This document shows, piece after piece, positions 47,891-59,757 of a stretch of 64,000 nucleotides of DNA. A program made the position numbers and the translations under genes. Origin of the DNA: Certhia americana (lineage: Eukaryota > Chordata > Aves > Passeriformes > Certhiidae); assembly GCA_018697195.1 (NCBI GenBank), contig CM031879.1:47735440-47799439 (forward strand). The letters are read 5' to 3'. How positions within the stretch are numbered: the first letter of the stretch is position 1; every line of letters starts with the position of its first letter. The notes beneath the pieces were generated by a model, which saw only the letters and a list, made by a program, of their open reading frames with translations, ran no database searches and was not told the DNA's origin.

Positions 47891-50527
47891 GCAACCATAT
47901 ATCTGCTTAGCATGTAGTTCCCACTGCAGTCTCAGTGGAAATGGAAAGGTTTCATGGCAGCATGGGTAAGGAGAGCTTTGGGTGTACTTTTCTTCTTTGC
48001 ATCAGCACCAGCTATCACACCTGACAAAACAAGCAGGCCATTCATCACGCTCTATCACACCAAACATTAGCACTTTCTTTCTGCCCAAGCACTTGAAACA
48101 GTTTCCATAAATATTTGTGCAATACAAGTTTACCACAGAATGAGATGTTTCCTACCTCAAGCATAGAGCAGGCATTGGCCCGTCTGGAGCTCTGTGTTAC
48201 CACAGTTGGATCACTTCCACCCCTGAAACAGCTTCCTCCACATGGTACAGGGTGGGCATTCTCCACAAAGATCTAAAACTGCAGCTGCATCAAGTCTGTC
48301 CTTCCAGCAAATCACAGAAAAATCTCACTTCCCAGAAACAGAATCCTGGATTTGCTCTGGCAGCAGCTCTTTTTCTCTTCTGTCTGGCCTGGAACATAAG
48401 CAGGGATCACATTTGTGGTCATAGGCAAAATTCAAAGTCATAGAAGAGGAAGAAAGCACACTTTTACTTCTTTTTAAACTTATACACATAAGGGAGCTAC
48501 AAACCTAGTTGTTTCTTTCCCAACCCATTTTATCATCTAAGCAGCATCAAGTTGGCATGGAACCAAACACTGTGATTTTACCACTATGGTCATAGATTTC
48601 AGCAAATTTGTTTTCCCCAGACAAAGAGAGACAGGCTAATAAATGCAGATGAAAGATAAAATGCAGCACAAAGTGAAGGGATAGGAAAAAAGAATGAGTA
48701 CTCTTGTCAGAATGTGGTGATGAATGGGTAGCTATTACTTTCAGACTCAGGCATATACTGGGAATTGACTTTGGGCAAGTTGAAGTTGCAGGTCAAGGTC
48801 AATACCTGAGTCAAGCTTATGATTCAAAGTCTGGATCATGTTTCTTCCTCACTCTTCACAGCTGGGGCAGTAGGGCAACACTAAATATTAATATTTCCGC
48901 TTAGAAACTAGGACTGTTTTTTAAGGGATTCACACACATATAAACTGCAAGAAACAAAGTGAAGCTATACCTTAATGAGCTTAAAGGCAGGTGTCCAACT
49001 GCCCACCAAGGATTTACTAGGGCTGGATCACTAACATCATTGTCCTTGGAATGTGTTACAGTTGTAAAAGAGAAAGCTAAAACCAACAGTGAGAGCAAAA
49101 GACTATGTTGTTTGTGACATAACCATGGGAGCAATACTGCTGCATGGGTACCAAGGTGGAGGAACAGCTGCTGTAAGGCTGAATACAAAAATCCTGGGCT
49201 TATGCTTTAGCTTTTAAACCACTAGCAGTACAAACTAATCTCCCCATTGTAATTTTCAGCCACCGAATTCAAACTTTTATCTTGGATTAAAATATTTTAA
49301 AGGTCTAAGGAAGTGATACATAGAAAATGAATAAGAACTAAGATGAACCATCATCCTCTTCTGTCTGCTAACTTACTCTGTTTTATGCATTTTATCATAC
49401 TGGGAAAAAACTGTTGGTTATTTTACAGTCCTCTACATCTTGACCTAAGGCCACTAAAAAGAAATGCTCCCCAAGCAATGAACTGTCCCTAGGATGATTT
49501 TAAGACTTCGTTAGAGTTTCATGATAGTAATCCACAGTCATAAATCCATCTCAATTTCTGCTGACTTGGTGCATCTACATGAATGATCTTGCTATTACAA
49601 GAATTATCTGAACTTGTATCCATGGAAGAAAATAGATTATAATTTTCAAGTTTTCACCTTACATTTCAAAGTTTGAAAAAATTAATGACACTGAAGATTC
49701 CCCCAGATTTGCAACAGGAAGTGGGTCAAGCTGCTCAAAAGTGTACAAGTCTGAAGCAAATTTTCAGAGGAGTGAAGGAAATGTGTATCTATTTGTGAAA
49801 TGAGAAAAAGACTAAGTGAAAGCTTAATCGACTCCCAAAGGGAACAGGCAAAGAAAAGATGTTACTGCAATTACTGCTGATAACATTTTGAAAGAATGTG
49901 TGTGAGAGGGAGAGAGAGAAATTAGTACATCAACTTGGAATTCTTAATTACAATCATGTTAATTACCCAACAAAGCTATCCTCTTACAATGAAAGAAATG
50001 AACAAATATCAGAAACGTTGCTCCATCTAATACAGAAAAGGAGTGCTGAAATCCAAAGTTGTGTAATATAAATCTGGAAGAACTCCAAAGAAGTCCAGAG
50101 AAGTCAAGGGAGTTAACCAGTCTCCAGCATAAGACAGCAGAGATGTGATGCAGTAAGGAAATACACAAAGTACTGTCTGATTGCTCTCTTGGAAGGAGAG
50201 AGGCCATGAGGTTGATTCCCTTTGGTCCCTGCGTGTGACTGAATGCTGACTAATGTGTGGTTTAACTAAAGAGGTTCCTTTGCTTGGATCATTGGCTTCT
50301 TCCTAATGGGCTGTTGAGTGAGAGACCTTTACAGAGGTTATAACTCTTCTGTTAATTGGGAACCAGAGGTAATTAGGAGAATGGGGTAACATCAGTGTTC
50401 TGTTACTAACAGAGATGAATCAAAAAAGTAAATATTTCACTCATATATAAGTTACAAATTTATTAGGCTGCTGTTGCCTACACGTGATTGGTTATGTTTA
50501 ACCTGCTGGTAAGACTTGGGCTTTTAA
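47891..50527. other. Unannotated non-coding stretch
   Basis: Nothing recognisable. A short GAGAGA patch lies near 49902-49919. Short frames on both strands have no family. Confidence 0.5.
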
Positions 50528-50718
50528 CCCTTCACTGTCTTCATTGTCCTTCTCTGGATGTGCTCCAGCACCTCAATGTCCTTGTGGTGAGGGGTGCAAA
50601 ACCTAGTACAGGATTTGATGTGTGGCCTCACCAGGGCCCAGTTCAGGGGCACAATCTTCCCTGGTTCTGCTGGCCACGCTTTTCCTGGTACAGGCCAGGA
50701 TGGCATTGGCAAAACCAC
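50528..50718 (-). mobile_element. CR1 LINE, ORF2 C-terminal fragment
   Basis: The minus-strand translation contains [20 protein letters not shown] and then [17 protein letters not shown]. These are recognisable versions of the CR1 ORF2 segment ALVRPHLEYC...KDIEVLE-QRRATK, which lies after the reverse-transcriptase core. The plus strand shows the familiar CR1 complement CTTCTCTGGATGTGCTCCAG and GTGTGGCCTCACCAGGGCCC. Both ends are truncated, with no 3' tail and no upstream RT motif, and substitutions have changed several conserved residues. The fragment is inactive. Confidence 0.88.
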
Positions 50719-53700
50719 AGGAAAGGGATCAACTTATCTTTTACATTATCTTCAGTTTTTACCAGACTTGGATAAGGTTGCCGCTTTGCAACATACTGGT
50801 CATGAGCAAACCTTATCTGAGGTTGATTCAGAGCCACAACAGAGTAAAACAGACTTTTCTGTACTTCAGAGAAATACTTGGGCAAATGTGTCCTCATTTC
50901 CCTTAGATGCAACTTCTTAGAATTCATACAGAGCCCTAGCATGGGGTGGCTGGATTTCATCAAAGGTTTCTTTCCCTTAAGGGTTTATTCTTCCCCTGAT
51001 GAGCTCTTGTGAGTCCCACTGCCACTAACGGGAAGCAAAATATGCCTGGAGGAGAGCTCTGCCCTCCCTCAGAGAGAAAGTAGAGAATGGTTCTATCAGA
51101 GTGGGATGGGGAAGAACAGAAGGAAAAGGAAAGCTTTGAAAGCTGTCTAATTATAGGCTGGTGTTTAACTGCTCCACCAGCCAGTGCATGTACTGAGCAT
51201 TTGGCACAGTTCAGCTTTTTTTTTATCTTGATTAACGAGGAGCATCTGAAAGATTGGTGAATGTGTAGGAAACAAAAAAGAGAAAAGTCCACCCCACTAG
51301 TGAAATGCAGATATGGCTGCCGAAGGTAATCTAATGGTGCACTAGCAGCAATGAGGATGGTGCTGCAGCTCTTCTTGTGCATAGGAACACATCCCTTTTC
51401 CAGACAGCACTCTTGACTTCCATTGGACTGAGTGAGCACGCAAGTACAGGAATTTCCATAAAGGAACCTGAAGAATTCTGTGATGATCATTTATGAGGAA
51501 TTGGGTCCCTGGGGTGGCAACTCTTTACTCTCTTAAAAGCAACTCAGCCTTTGTCTTTCCCCACTGGTGGCCTAAACAGGAGATTAACATTAAACCCAGA
51601 GGTGTCCTAGCTCCTAATCAATAATAGATTCACTCATGATTTTTGTAATGGGAGAGCCAAGTTAAAACTCATTAGGAGGACAATGATGTTTGTATACAAA
51701 AATAGAAATAAATTATTAAGAGTGAGATTGCCAAGTATAAAGCACCTCTGTGTAATGCACCTGACAGCTCACAGTGCTGTGGTGATCCATTCTTCCAGGT
51801 CATACCTGAGCAGTGAAGAAGGGGCTCTTTCAAGAGCCCTCTTTCCCAGCCAATTATATTGTAGGCACAAACTCCACATAACAGAGCGCAGAGTCAGAAA
51901 ACTCTGCAGATATGTCTTTTCTTGCCTTTAAGTAAATAAATCATCCTCCCCCTCTTCTCTTTCTGTATAACTCTGTAACCAATTTCATCTTGACTAAAAT
52001 GCACATCAGTCCAAAGAACAGCTGTTTAAAAAACAGCTTCTTAAAATAGATTTTATTTTCACTTCAGTGTTGATGCTAGTCCTCCTTACTGGTTTCTGCC
52101 TCAGAGTTCCAGTCAGATCTGTCCTTGCTCCCTGTGTATCAGCTTAACCTCTTCACTGCCAGCCACAACTGCAAAGTAATCTTCCAAGAGATTTTCTTGG
52201 CTACTTACTGCAAGGACAGTTCAGTCTATACAGAAAGAACCTAAAATTGGCCAGCAGGGAAGAAAAGGGTAACAAAGCCATTTATAAGATACATCTACCT
52301 CTCAGCTCATTCGCCTGCTTTCAATGACACAGAAAGAAAAAGCTGATGATGCAGCTGTTTAAACCAATTTGGCCATAATGCCAACAAGAGATTTAAACGG
52401 TGCATTAATTTCTACCACAGAAGCAGACAAATAAGAAATTTGCACAGTAAATGTTGTGTCTGAGATCTCATGAGAAATTGCTGAGTTTACATGCTTGACC
52501 TGGCATGGGTTTGTGTACGTAAATTTGCACAGCAAAACCTGGAAAAGAAACATGAATTATGAACCCTAGGAGAGGTGTCTCACAGAGCACCAGGGTTTAG
52601 GCCCCTGTTGAAGTTCTCACATCTCAGAGGATCCAATGAACCTAACAATACAGTGACTCTACATTCAGTAAAAGACGTTTTAAAATTTTGGAGGGCAAGT
52701 TAGTCTGCCCCCATGTGACTGAAGAGACTGAAAGGCGTGAGGAGCATGTGCAGGGTGCTGAAAGGTATCTGCAAGAGAGTCCCCACCCCGTCGCTTTGCC
52801 AGCACAGCAGGGCTAACTCACTTCTGCCACCTCTCTAAAGGTGACTGCAAGATGTATAGAAAAAAGCAAATTTCATGAAATCATGAATCTGTTTCCAGTG
52901 AAAGGTACTGTCTTAATAACTCTGGAGAATTATTTACCTGCAGTGGGTAGTAAAGTGTACTGTATCTTCTCTTTTTTCATTGCTCATCAGAGGACAAGGG
53001 GGAAATGAAATCTCTGAAGATGAGACAGTATCTGGCCTCCTTATTAAAATAAAAGCAGTAAAAATATTTTCTCATTGCATTTAAGAAGGCCCAAACAAAT
53101 AAAATCAATTTTGTAGACAGATATAATAGTTTTTTTCTTTGGCATTCTTACGGTCTGAAGATAACATAGGAAGGAAAGGTGTGCATGAGAGAAGTCAGGA
53201 CCCTGAACAGAGAGTGTTCTGAATTACCTTGCAATTTTTTATTTCCCCTACATGTTTGATGCTCTAAGCAGGTTACCTTTGCTCTGTGTGATTCCCAAGG
53301 AAAATCCCTATAGAGTTCAGCTCCACAATGATGGGGATTGCTGTGATGCACATCATCTTTGATCTTCTAAGCACTGGATGAAGAGCTACCGTTTCTTTCC
53401 ATGCAGTGATGCGGTTATGAAAATTCTCTATTTCCATCTGCCAATTTTCCGCTTTTATGGCTGGCTCAAAGAATTTCAAGCCTGCTGACTGTTCTGCTTT
53501 GTGACAAAATATTATGTACTGAATTTCCACCATCTGCATTAATGGGATGTGCAGGTACTACATGTAAATAGCTGGTGCCAGCCTAGAGACACCTCTTCTT
53601 TGAAATCTCAAAGAGGTACTTTTGTGGCTCTAAAATGGTTTTGGAAGTTTCTCAAATGCTTTTATTTGGACTTGTTTTTTTTTTCAGTAAAGAAAGCTAT

Positions 53701-54679
53701 TTCTGCATCCTCCCATTTATCTCCCACTCCTTTTGCTTCTAGAAGATAGCTAGCTGGAATGCTATGGTTCAAACTCAAATTATGCCTTGCTACTTAGTGA
53801 TGGTGAAGCTTCCCTATGCACTCCTTGGGGTTGTCAGGGGTCAGATTGCGCTTGTCTTTTCTGAACAAGGCTTTCCAGGAAGACAAGTTCACTACAGAAA
53901 CCTGAGAAACCTGGAGGAGTTGCACAGACGTCAGAGCAATGCCTGAGGAGTTCTCCACAGGGGATAAATCTCCAGGACCTGAAGTAGTCCTTTAAAAATT
54001 TAAGAATGCCTTTTAGCCTCTCCTTTCAGTTACTCCTATTTCAGTTTCTTGTTGATGTTGTATGCCAAGAAGGCTGTAATCCTAAATCATGTAAATTTAA
54101 TGCTATCCAAGAGCCTCATGGGCTTTAACCATTCTCAGGGGTAAACACAGGGACCTGCTGTACAGTTAGCTGTTAAGCTACCTGTCCTCACACCTGCCTC
54201 TGCTGTCACAGAAAGTGTACCCTGCAGAGCCCTGCTTTCTCTTCATCTCTGCCTGAAGTCTGCACATCCTTGTCTCAGTGCTGACCATGACCCCACCTTC
54301 CACTGGGATTTTAAAAAAATCCAGTGGGCAGGTGGAGAATAACCAATGGGTTGTAATTAAAGTAAACTAGCAGACATAGTTCAACCATCATTTGCTCTCC
54401 TATGGCAGCAAATGTGCCGGAGAGAAATTTCTTCCTGAGCAGCTCTCACACACTTGAGTCTGGGAGAATCTTTGCTCCATCTCTTTCTTTACCGATGCCA
54501 GAATGGTGTCCTGCTAATATTTCACTCTTGATTTTACCTTGTAGATTGCAACACTGATTGAACTGTGCCAATGCAACTTGTTTCTCATGCATGCGTTTTG
54601 TGAAGCTGAGAGAAGGACATGAATCTAAGATATATATTTATACTATAAAGAGAAACTTTGGAAACTAATCCTGGGTTGA
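50719..54679. other. Unannotated non-coding stretch
   Basis: The 176-codon minus-strand frame at 50960-51490 is one of the longest in the window but shows no domain, signal or splice context that I recognise, and it is Cys/Ser/Phe-rich in an irregular way. Nothing else stands out. Confidence 0.5.
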
Positions 54680-54697
54680 TTTTTTTTTTTTTTTTTT
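54680..54697. repeat. Poly(T) run, 18 bases
   Basis: Uninterrupted T run with no retroposon body beside it. Confidence 0.9.
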
Positions 54698-57600
54698 AGG
54701 AAAATTATTAATTTTTCAAAAGTAGTCATGGGCCAATCCAGATGGTAAAATTGGCCCTGTTTGATATAAAGTCAATAGTACTACAGCAGTTTGAAAGACA
54801 TAGAGAGGTGGTTCTGCTGTGTCAAGAGACTAAAGAACAGATCTGTCCAAGCAGTTTGTCAAAAAAACATATAGGAGACTAAATAATTACCCAGCACATC
54901 TTCCAAATGTAGAGTTGTTCTTGGTTCATTAACTAATGAACCAACATTGACTAAGACTTTTTCAAGTAGTTCCAAGTGATAGAGTTCTACCATTTTCCTC
55001 ATAATTTCGTCACAATTAAAACAAAAAATCATAATGTAATGACCCTGGTCTTCAGTACAGGCTCAGTTTCTTCCCCATTTCTACTGGGGCGTATTAATTA
55101 TAAAGAGGCCTTGAGCTCTACATGTGATTTTACATATCAGATATTTCCTACTCTTAAGAACTTCAGAAGAATTGTTATTTTCACTCTTACTGTATCATAG
55201 AGTTCTTTCATGGCTGGGACAGACTTTCCAATTCCAGCACTAATGAAGTAAACGAACCCTAAAAATGAACGTTGTACCTCTATTGAAAGGCAGTTTGAAA
55301 CAGAGAATAAATGCTGGACCATCTTCTGAAATGCAGAGTGCCCAGTAACCTGGGCTGCAGCAAAAGTACTCTCTTAACAGCACCAGACTTGGTTCCAGTA
55401 CAGGGCACTTTCCATCTTCACCATTGAGTTTCTTTTGGTCCATCAGCATTTTTAAGCACCTTCCTTCCCAGCGTGCTGATTTCACCCATAGCCTGCTGTC
55501 CCTTCTAAACTTGGCTTGCTATTAGCATTACTGTTCCTCTGATTTCTGGTTTCCAGTACTTTTCCAGTAACCCAGATGATTCCCTGCCTAACCATCATCA
55601 CCTGAGTTTCCCTGAGTCAGATCTAATTGCATTGTGATTGCTTGACTATTCTTCTCATTCTTCTTCAACAAATACTGAAAGCTCCTAGTCCCACAGCAAT
55701 AAGAAAAGAAAGCAAACAAAACCATATTGAATGAAGCTTCTTTCCCAAGGCTTAGGGACATGCTTGGAGATGTCTCAATTCCCTTTTCCAGCTTCATAAA
55801 CTGCTAGACATAGTCATTATCATCTCAGAGCTGAATCTATTGTGAAGCTATGGAAACTGCTTTTAAAGTTTGCCTTGGCTCTGCTACCCTGCCTCCCTTT
55901 CTTTCCTGACCCTTCACACCCACCAGGAGCTGAAGAAGGAAGTGATGATGGGTGTGGAGGATTGGGAAAATCACCACTGGCCCTTTGCCAGCTGCTATGC
56001 AGAAAACATTGCCAGCCTCTCCCACCATTCCCCTCTATCATTGCTTATCCTCTCTGGTGTTTATAAGGTGTGTGACTTTAAAAATGAAGGTGAGAGATTC
56101 TCCACCACTGGAGGTACTGTATAGGGCTGATCTTAGTTAGAGACCACAAAAAGGTGAGCTGAGGACCCAACCCACCAAAGCACCTGCAGCCTGAGTTATA
56201 TTTGCTGCAATCTTATGAGTGAAAGAAAAAAAGCAAGACTCTATTACAGTCCTCATTTCGTTTCTACTGTTGGCTGTAAATGTTTATCATGTAGCTCAAT
56301 GTACCCTGTCAGCAAGAAGAGAAAACCAAATAAAGCAAAGGAAGGTTTTATTAATGTCTCTCTGATCAGAATGGGTTTATGGTAGTAAAAAGACCTAGAC
56401 ATAGAGTCTTGCTTGAGCTAAAAATAAGTTCTTATGTCAGACAGGTGAGAGGAATATTTATACAAATGCAAGTGCAAGGGAGAAAGATGGAAGGAAGCTC
56501 TAGTCTTGATCAGGTATGTGAATGTATGGAGAGAAACAGAGACTGGGAAATATATGCCTTCTGGGAAAGTAAATTCTTTTTTATAGTAGGATAGTTCTAT
56601 TCTTCTAGACTTTGAAGAAACTTCTTTTTTTTTCTTCGTCAAGGCGTCATGTTAAGCCATTTGAGTGCAGTCTGTTATTCTAGCTTAAACAAGATGATAA
56701 CTTTGCTTTGTGCATTGTGTTGCTGTGGTTTGACGGCTCCAGATGAGACTCAGGAGATGACAGCACTGCTTTCAGCTCTGTCACTGGCCTGCAGGTTGAC
56801 CTGGCCAAATCACTCTGTCTCATTTACCTGTCTTACAGTGAGATTAGTGGGAATACTCTACACATTTTTCAGCTTGTATTGGGTATTCCTGGTAAAAATA
56901 TTGTATTCAAGCTTGTGTGGAAACGACTAGAAATACCTGGTCACTCATATTGAAATACATATTTTAATGTAACTAAGCCAATAGAATGCCTCCTCTTTGT
57001 CCTGATCACTTGAAGGAAAATTTAAGAATAATCCTTATTTGATTATCGAATCATTTGAAAAGAACTATTCTTATGATGCCTTCAGGAAGTCCTGGTCTTT
57101 GTTGCCCTGCTCTGTTGAGGATCAGTGCATTGCAAGCATGTGGCTGCATCTTTGACAAGGCACCAAAACATCGAAACCACCATGGAGCACAGCACAGTGT
57201 AGCTCAGAAGTGCCCATACTGGCTCTGACACTCATTCCAATAGTTGTACTTGACCTAATTTTCCCTGCCTTTTTAACATGAGCACAGCTAATGCCCCTGA
57301 AATTTTTCCAATACTTGCATGCAGAGATTTTGTGCAGTGCCCTTGGCATTTCCCAAGCACACCAGATGCTCCACAGCTCTGAATGGTTATATTTACATTG
57401 TATTTTTATCCTAGACTTGAGCCCTGGGCTTTGGCTTCACAGAGTCTGCTATTTTGCCCAAACTGATCTCAGCTATCAGGAAGGGGTTCAGATCAACCTG
57501 CCTGACTGTGGCAGAAGCCCCACTTTGTGCTCTCTCTTCCTTCTCCACCCCATGTTCAGACCACATTTGCTGAAGCAGGGCTGACTGAGAGGTTTAGGCT

Positions 57601-57839
57601 GCCTGTGCAAGATAAAGGACACTCAGACCAGAACTGAGGTTGGGAACAGGAGACAAATCAGATTTCTTTCCTCATCTTGCACTGCATGTCTATTTTCAGC
57701 AGCTGCTACACAGAAGGGACCAGTCAAGAACAAGGCCTTTTCCTGGCAGACTTGATCCCATAAGCACATTAGCCCTGGAAATATAAACAGAAGGCAGAAG
57801 GATGTATTGGTATTATGTTTTCCTTTCCTTGTACCATGT
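54698..57839. other. Unannotated non-coding stretch
   Basis: It contains a 20-base imperfect palindrome at 54923-54942, listed separately. The four overlapping frames at 55820-56140 are shadows of one slightly GC-rich patch. No gene is recognisable. Confidence 0.5.
54923..54942. repeat. Imperfect palindrome, 9-bp arms
   Basis: GGTTCATTA and TAATGAACC are perfect inverted copies around a central AC. Palindromes of this kind can be binding sites for dimeric factors (homeodomain type, for instance), but one isolated copy proves nothing. Confidence 0.8.
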
Positions 57840-57843
57840 GCCT

Positions 57844-57889
57844 CTACTTTTTCTCTCTCCCTCTCTTTCTCTCTCTCTCACCCTCTCAG
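57844..57889 (+). repeat. CT-rich tract before exon candidate
   Basis: A (CT)n-rich run of about 45 bases ends in CTCTCAG at 57889. It is either a simple CT repeat that happens to end in CAG or a strong polypyrimidine tract of a splice acceptor. Confidence 0.85.
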
Positions 57890-58037
57890 GTGACTGTTAT
57901 TTCTCTTTGCAATGCTACACAAGAACAGCCCACATGCTGGGCATCAAATGGAGATGATATAGATCCACATTCCATCAATTTATCTTTTGCTGGCTTGTTT
58001 GAGACTCAAAGTACCAACTTGGTTTTTAATACTTCAG
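57890..58037 (+). other. Candidate exon
   Basis: After the CT tract, a plus-strand frame is open from 57815 through to a TAA at 58085-58087. The part from 57890 encodes a well-mixed peptide starting VTVISLCNATQEQPTCW. It has NAT, NLS and NTS sequons for N-glycosylation and two Cys within ten residues, which suggests an extracellular domain if real. A donor-like TTCAG/GTACTG follows at 58037/58038, giving a 148-base exon. Without the donor the frame would end SYTDS-stop. The family is not recognised. The first two exon bases are GT, so CAG/GTGACT could also be read as a donor, which weakens the case. Confidence 0.25.
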
Positions 58038-59487
58038 GTACTGCTAAATTTGAAGTGACTCTGAGGAATAGCTACACAGATTCATAAAGCTTTTTCAATA
58101 GCCTCAGCTTCAATATAGATGCATGTTTTTATTTCTTTTTTCCTCCTTGTAAAAACAGTTAAAGTGGACACCTAGTCAGACTTTTGGGATGTTTGTCTGA
58201 GATCTCTCCCATTCCTCAAAGGCTTGGCAGCTGCAGAGAAGTAAATGCAGTTTGGTATGGATTTTGTACATAGTCTTGAAGCTATTGGGCAAACAAAAAA
58301 AAAAAATTCAAGACTACACATTACCAAACTAGATATTCATTTCAGGTGGTGTTATTAGGAGACACACAGAGCTAAACACAGTTTTAGTATTAGAAGTAGC
58401 CTTTAATCACCTCATTTGTGCAGTCACCAACCAAACACATATTCCCAATCTTAAAAAACTGCTGGAAAGAGGAGGGGGTGACAATGGTGTGATTTACTGG
58501 AGACACCAACAAAAAGTATGCAATGAAACTAAACTTCAGAGTTGGTAAAAGATGGTGGCACCAAACTTACATTCATTTGGTGTCTGAATCACCTATCCAG
58601 ATATAGACATAAAGTGCCTTGCAGAGGCAGCTGGTCTCCAGCAAGAGGCCCAGCCAGGGCACAAGGGGAAACTGAGATTTCACTACCCTTATTTGACAGT
58701 CTGTAGCTGATGGCTTTAAACAGTCCTAAATCCTGTACTATAAAAAATACTCTTTTAAGTGTGCTTGAGAGTGTGAGAAAACTAAAACTTTGTGGGCTTT
58801 TTTATATTATTTCCTGGCTCTTTCCCAGTGGTAGTTATAGGCACTGAGTGTGTATGCAGGCACACAGTCACATGCTTTTCCCTTAAAATGAGGAAATAAA
58901 AAGTATGTGAAGATCTCCTGCTGCATGAAAATGGAAAAAGTAAAACAAAACTTTAAAAGAAAAAAGCATTTCATACAGCAGGGCTGTCTTCTCTTCATTA
59001 CTTACAGCTTGGAGGACTCTGGTGAAACAGGAATTGAAATAACTGCTGAAGAATCAGACACAGTTTTTTTTCTGTTTTGATACTAGGTCATTTTTAGGGT
59101 GCAGTTGGATGGGACAGGGAGTGGCTTGTCCTGATCACAGACCCCTGGATTTCCTCCACTGAAAATGATTAGTCTCCAGTCCTGGAATGCTGTCTGGACC
59201 AAGAACACTGGAGGAGATGGATGTCTCCCTAGCTCTTACCAGGATGGCTTTGCTTGTTGTGACCTTTTTCAAACAAATAACTCCTCACATTTTGGGCATG
59301 GACTGAAGCCTGATTTGAAGAAGGATGGGTATAGGTATGTGCTGAGTGATTTCCCTAGTTAGAGCTGGAACAACCAGCAGATCACACTCTGCAAAGCACC
59401 AACATCTAAAAAAAGCACTGCTTCCTAGAGCCTTAATTATTGGTGTTCCAGTGGGAACTTCTCTTATTTTGGTTGAGTTTTCTAACC
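58038..59487. other. Unannotated non-coding stretch
   Basis: No recognisable element. A short A run lies near 58299-58310. It may be intron or 3' flank if the preceding candidate is real. Confidence 0.5.
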
Positions 59488-59757
59488 CGAGAGACTTTTT
59501 ACAGGGGCACATGTGAAAGGACCAAGGGTTCTGGATCCAAACTGAAAAGGAGCAGGTTTAAATTAGTTATTACAAAGAAATTCTTTGCTGTGAAGGAGGT
59601 GAGGCACTGGAACAGGTTTCCCAGAAAAGCTGTGTGTGCCCCATCCCTGGAAGTGTTCAAGGCCAAGCTGGACAGGGCTTTGAGCAACCTGACCTAATGG
59701 TACAGTGGTTGGAGCTTGATGGTCCCTTCCAAACCAAAACATTCTCTGATTGCATGG
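59488..59757 (+). mobile_element. CR1 LINE, 3' end
   Basis: Plus-strand CR1 3' end of a third subtype. ACTTTTTACAGGGGCACATG is followed by AAAGAAATTCTTTGCTGTGA, GAGGCACTGGAACAGGTTTC, CCCCATCCCTGGAAGTGTTC, AAGGCCAAGCTGGACAGGGC and TTTGAGCAACCTGACCTAAT. It ends in CCCTTCCAAACCAAAACATT and a worn CTCTGATTGCATGG tail. Two internal segments normal for the subtype, the GTCCCTGCCCATGGCAGGG block and part of the GATGATCTTTAAGG block, are missing. The 85-codon open frame at 59440-59697 is the CR1 C-terminal remnant and not a host gene. Confidence 0.94.

Noticed and set aside
50960..51490. 176-codon minus-strand open frame
   Set aside because: Irregular composition, no recognised family and no flanking gene structure. 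It lies just beyond a CR1 fragment but does not continue the CR1 reading frame.
59440..59697. 85-codon plus-strand frame with good composition
   Set aside because: It is the CR1 C-terminal or 3' segment and not a host gene.
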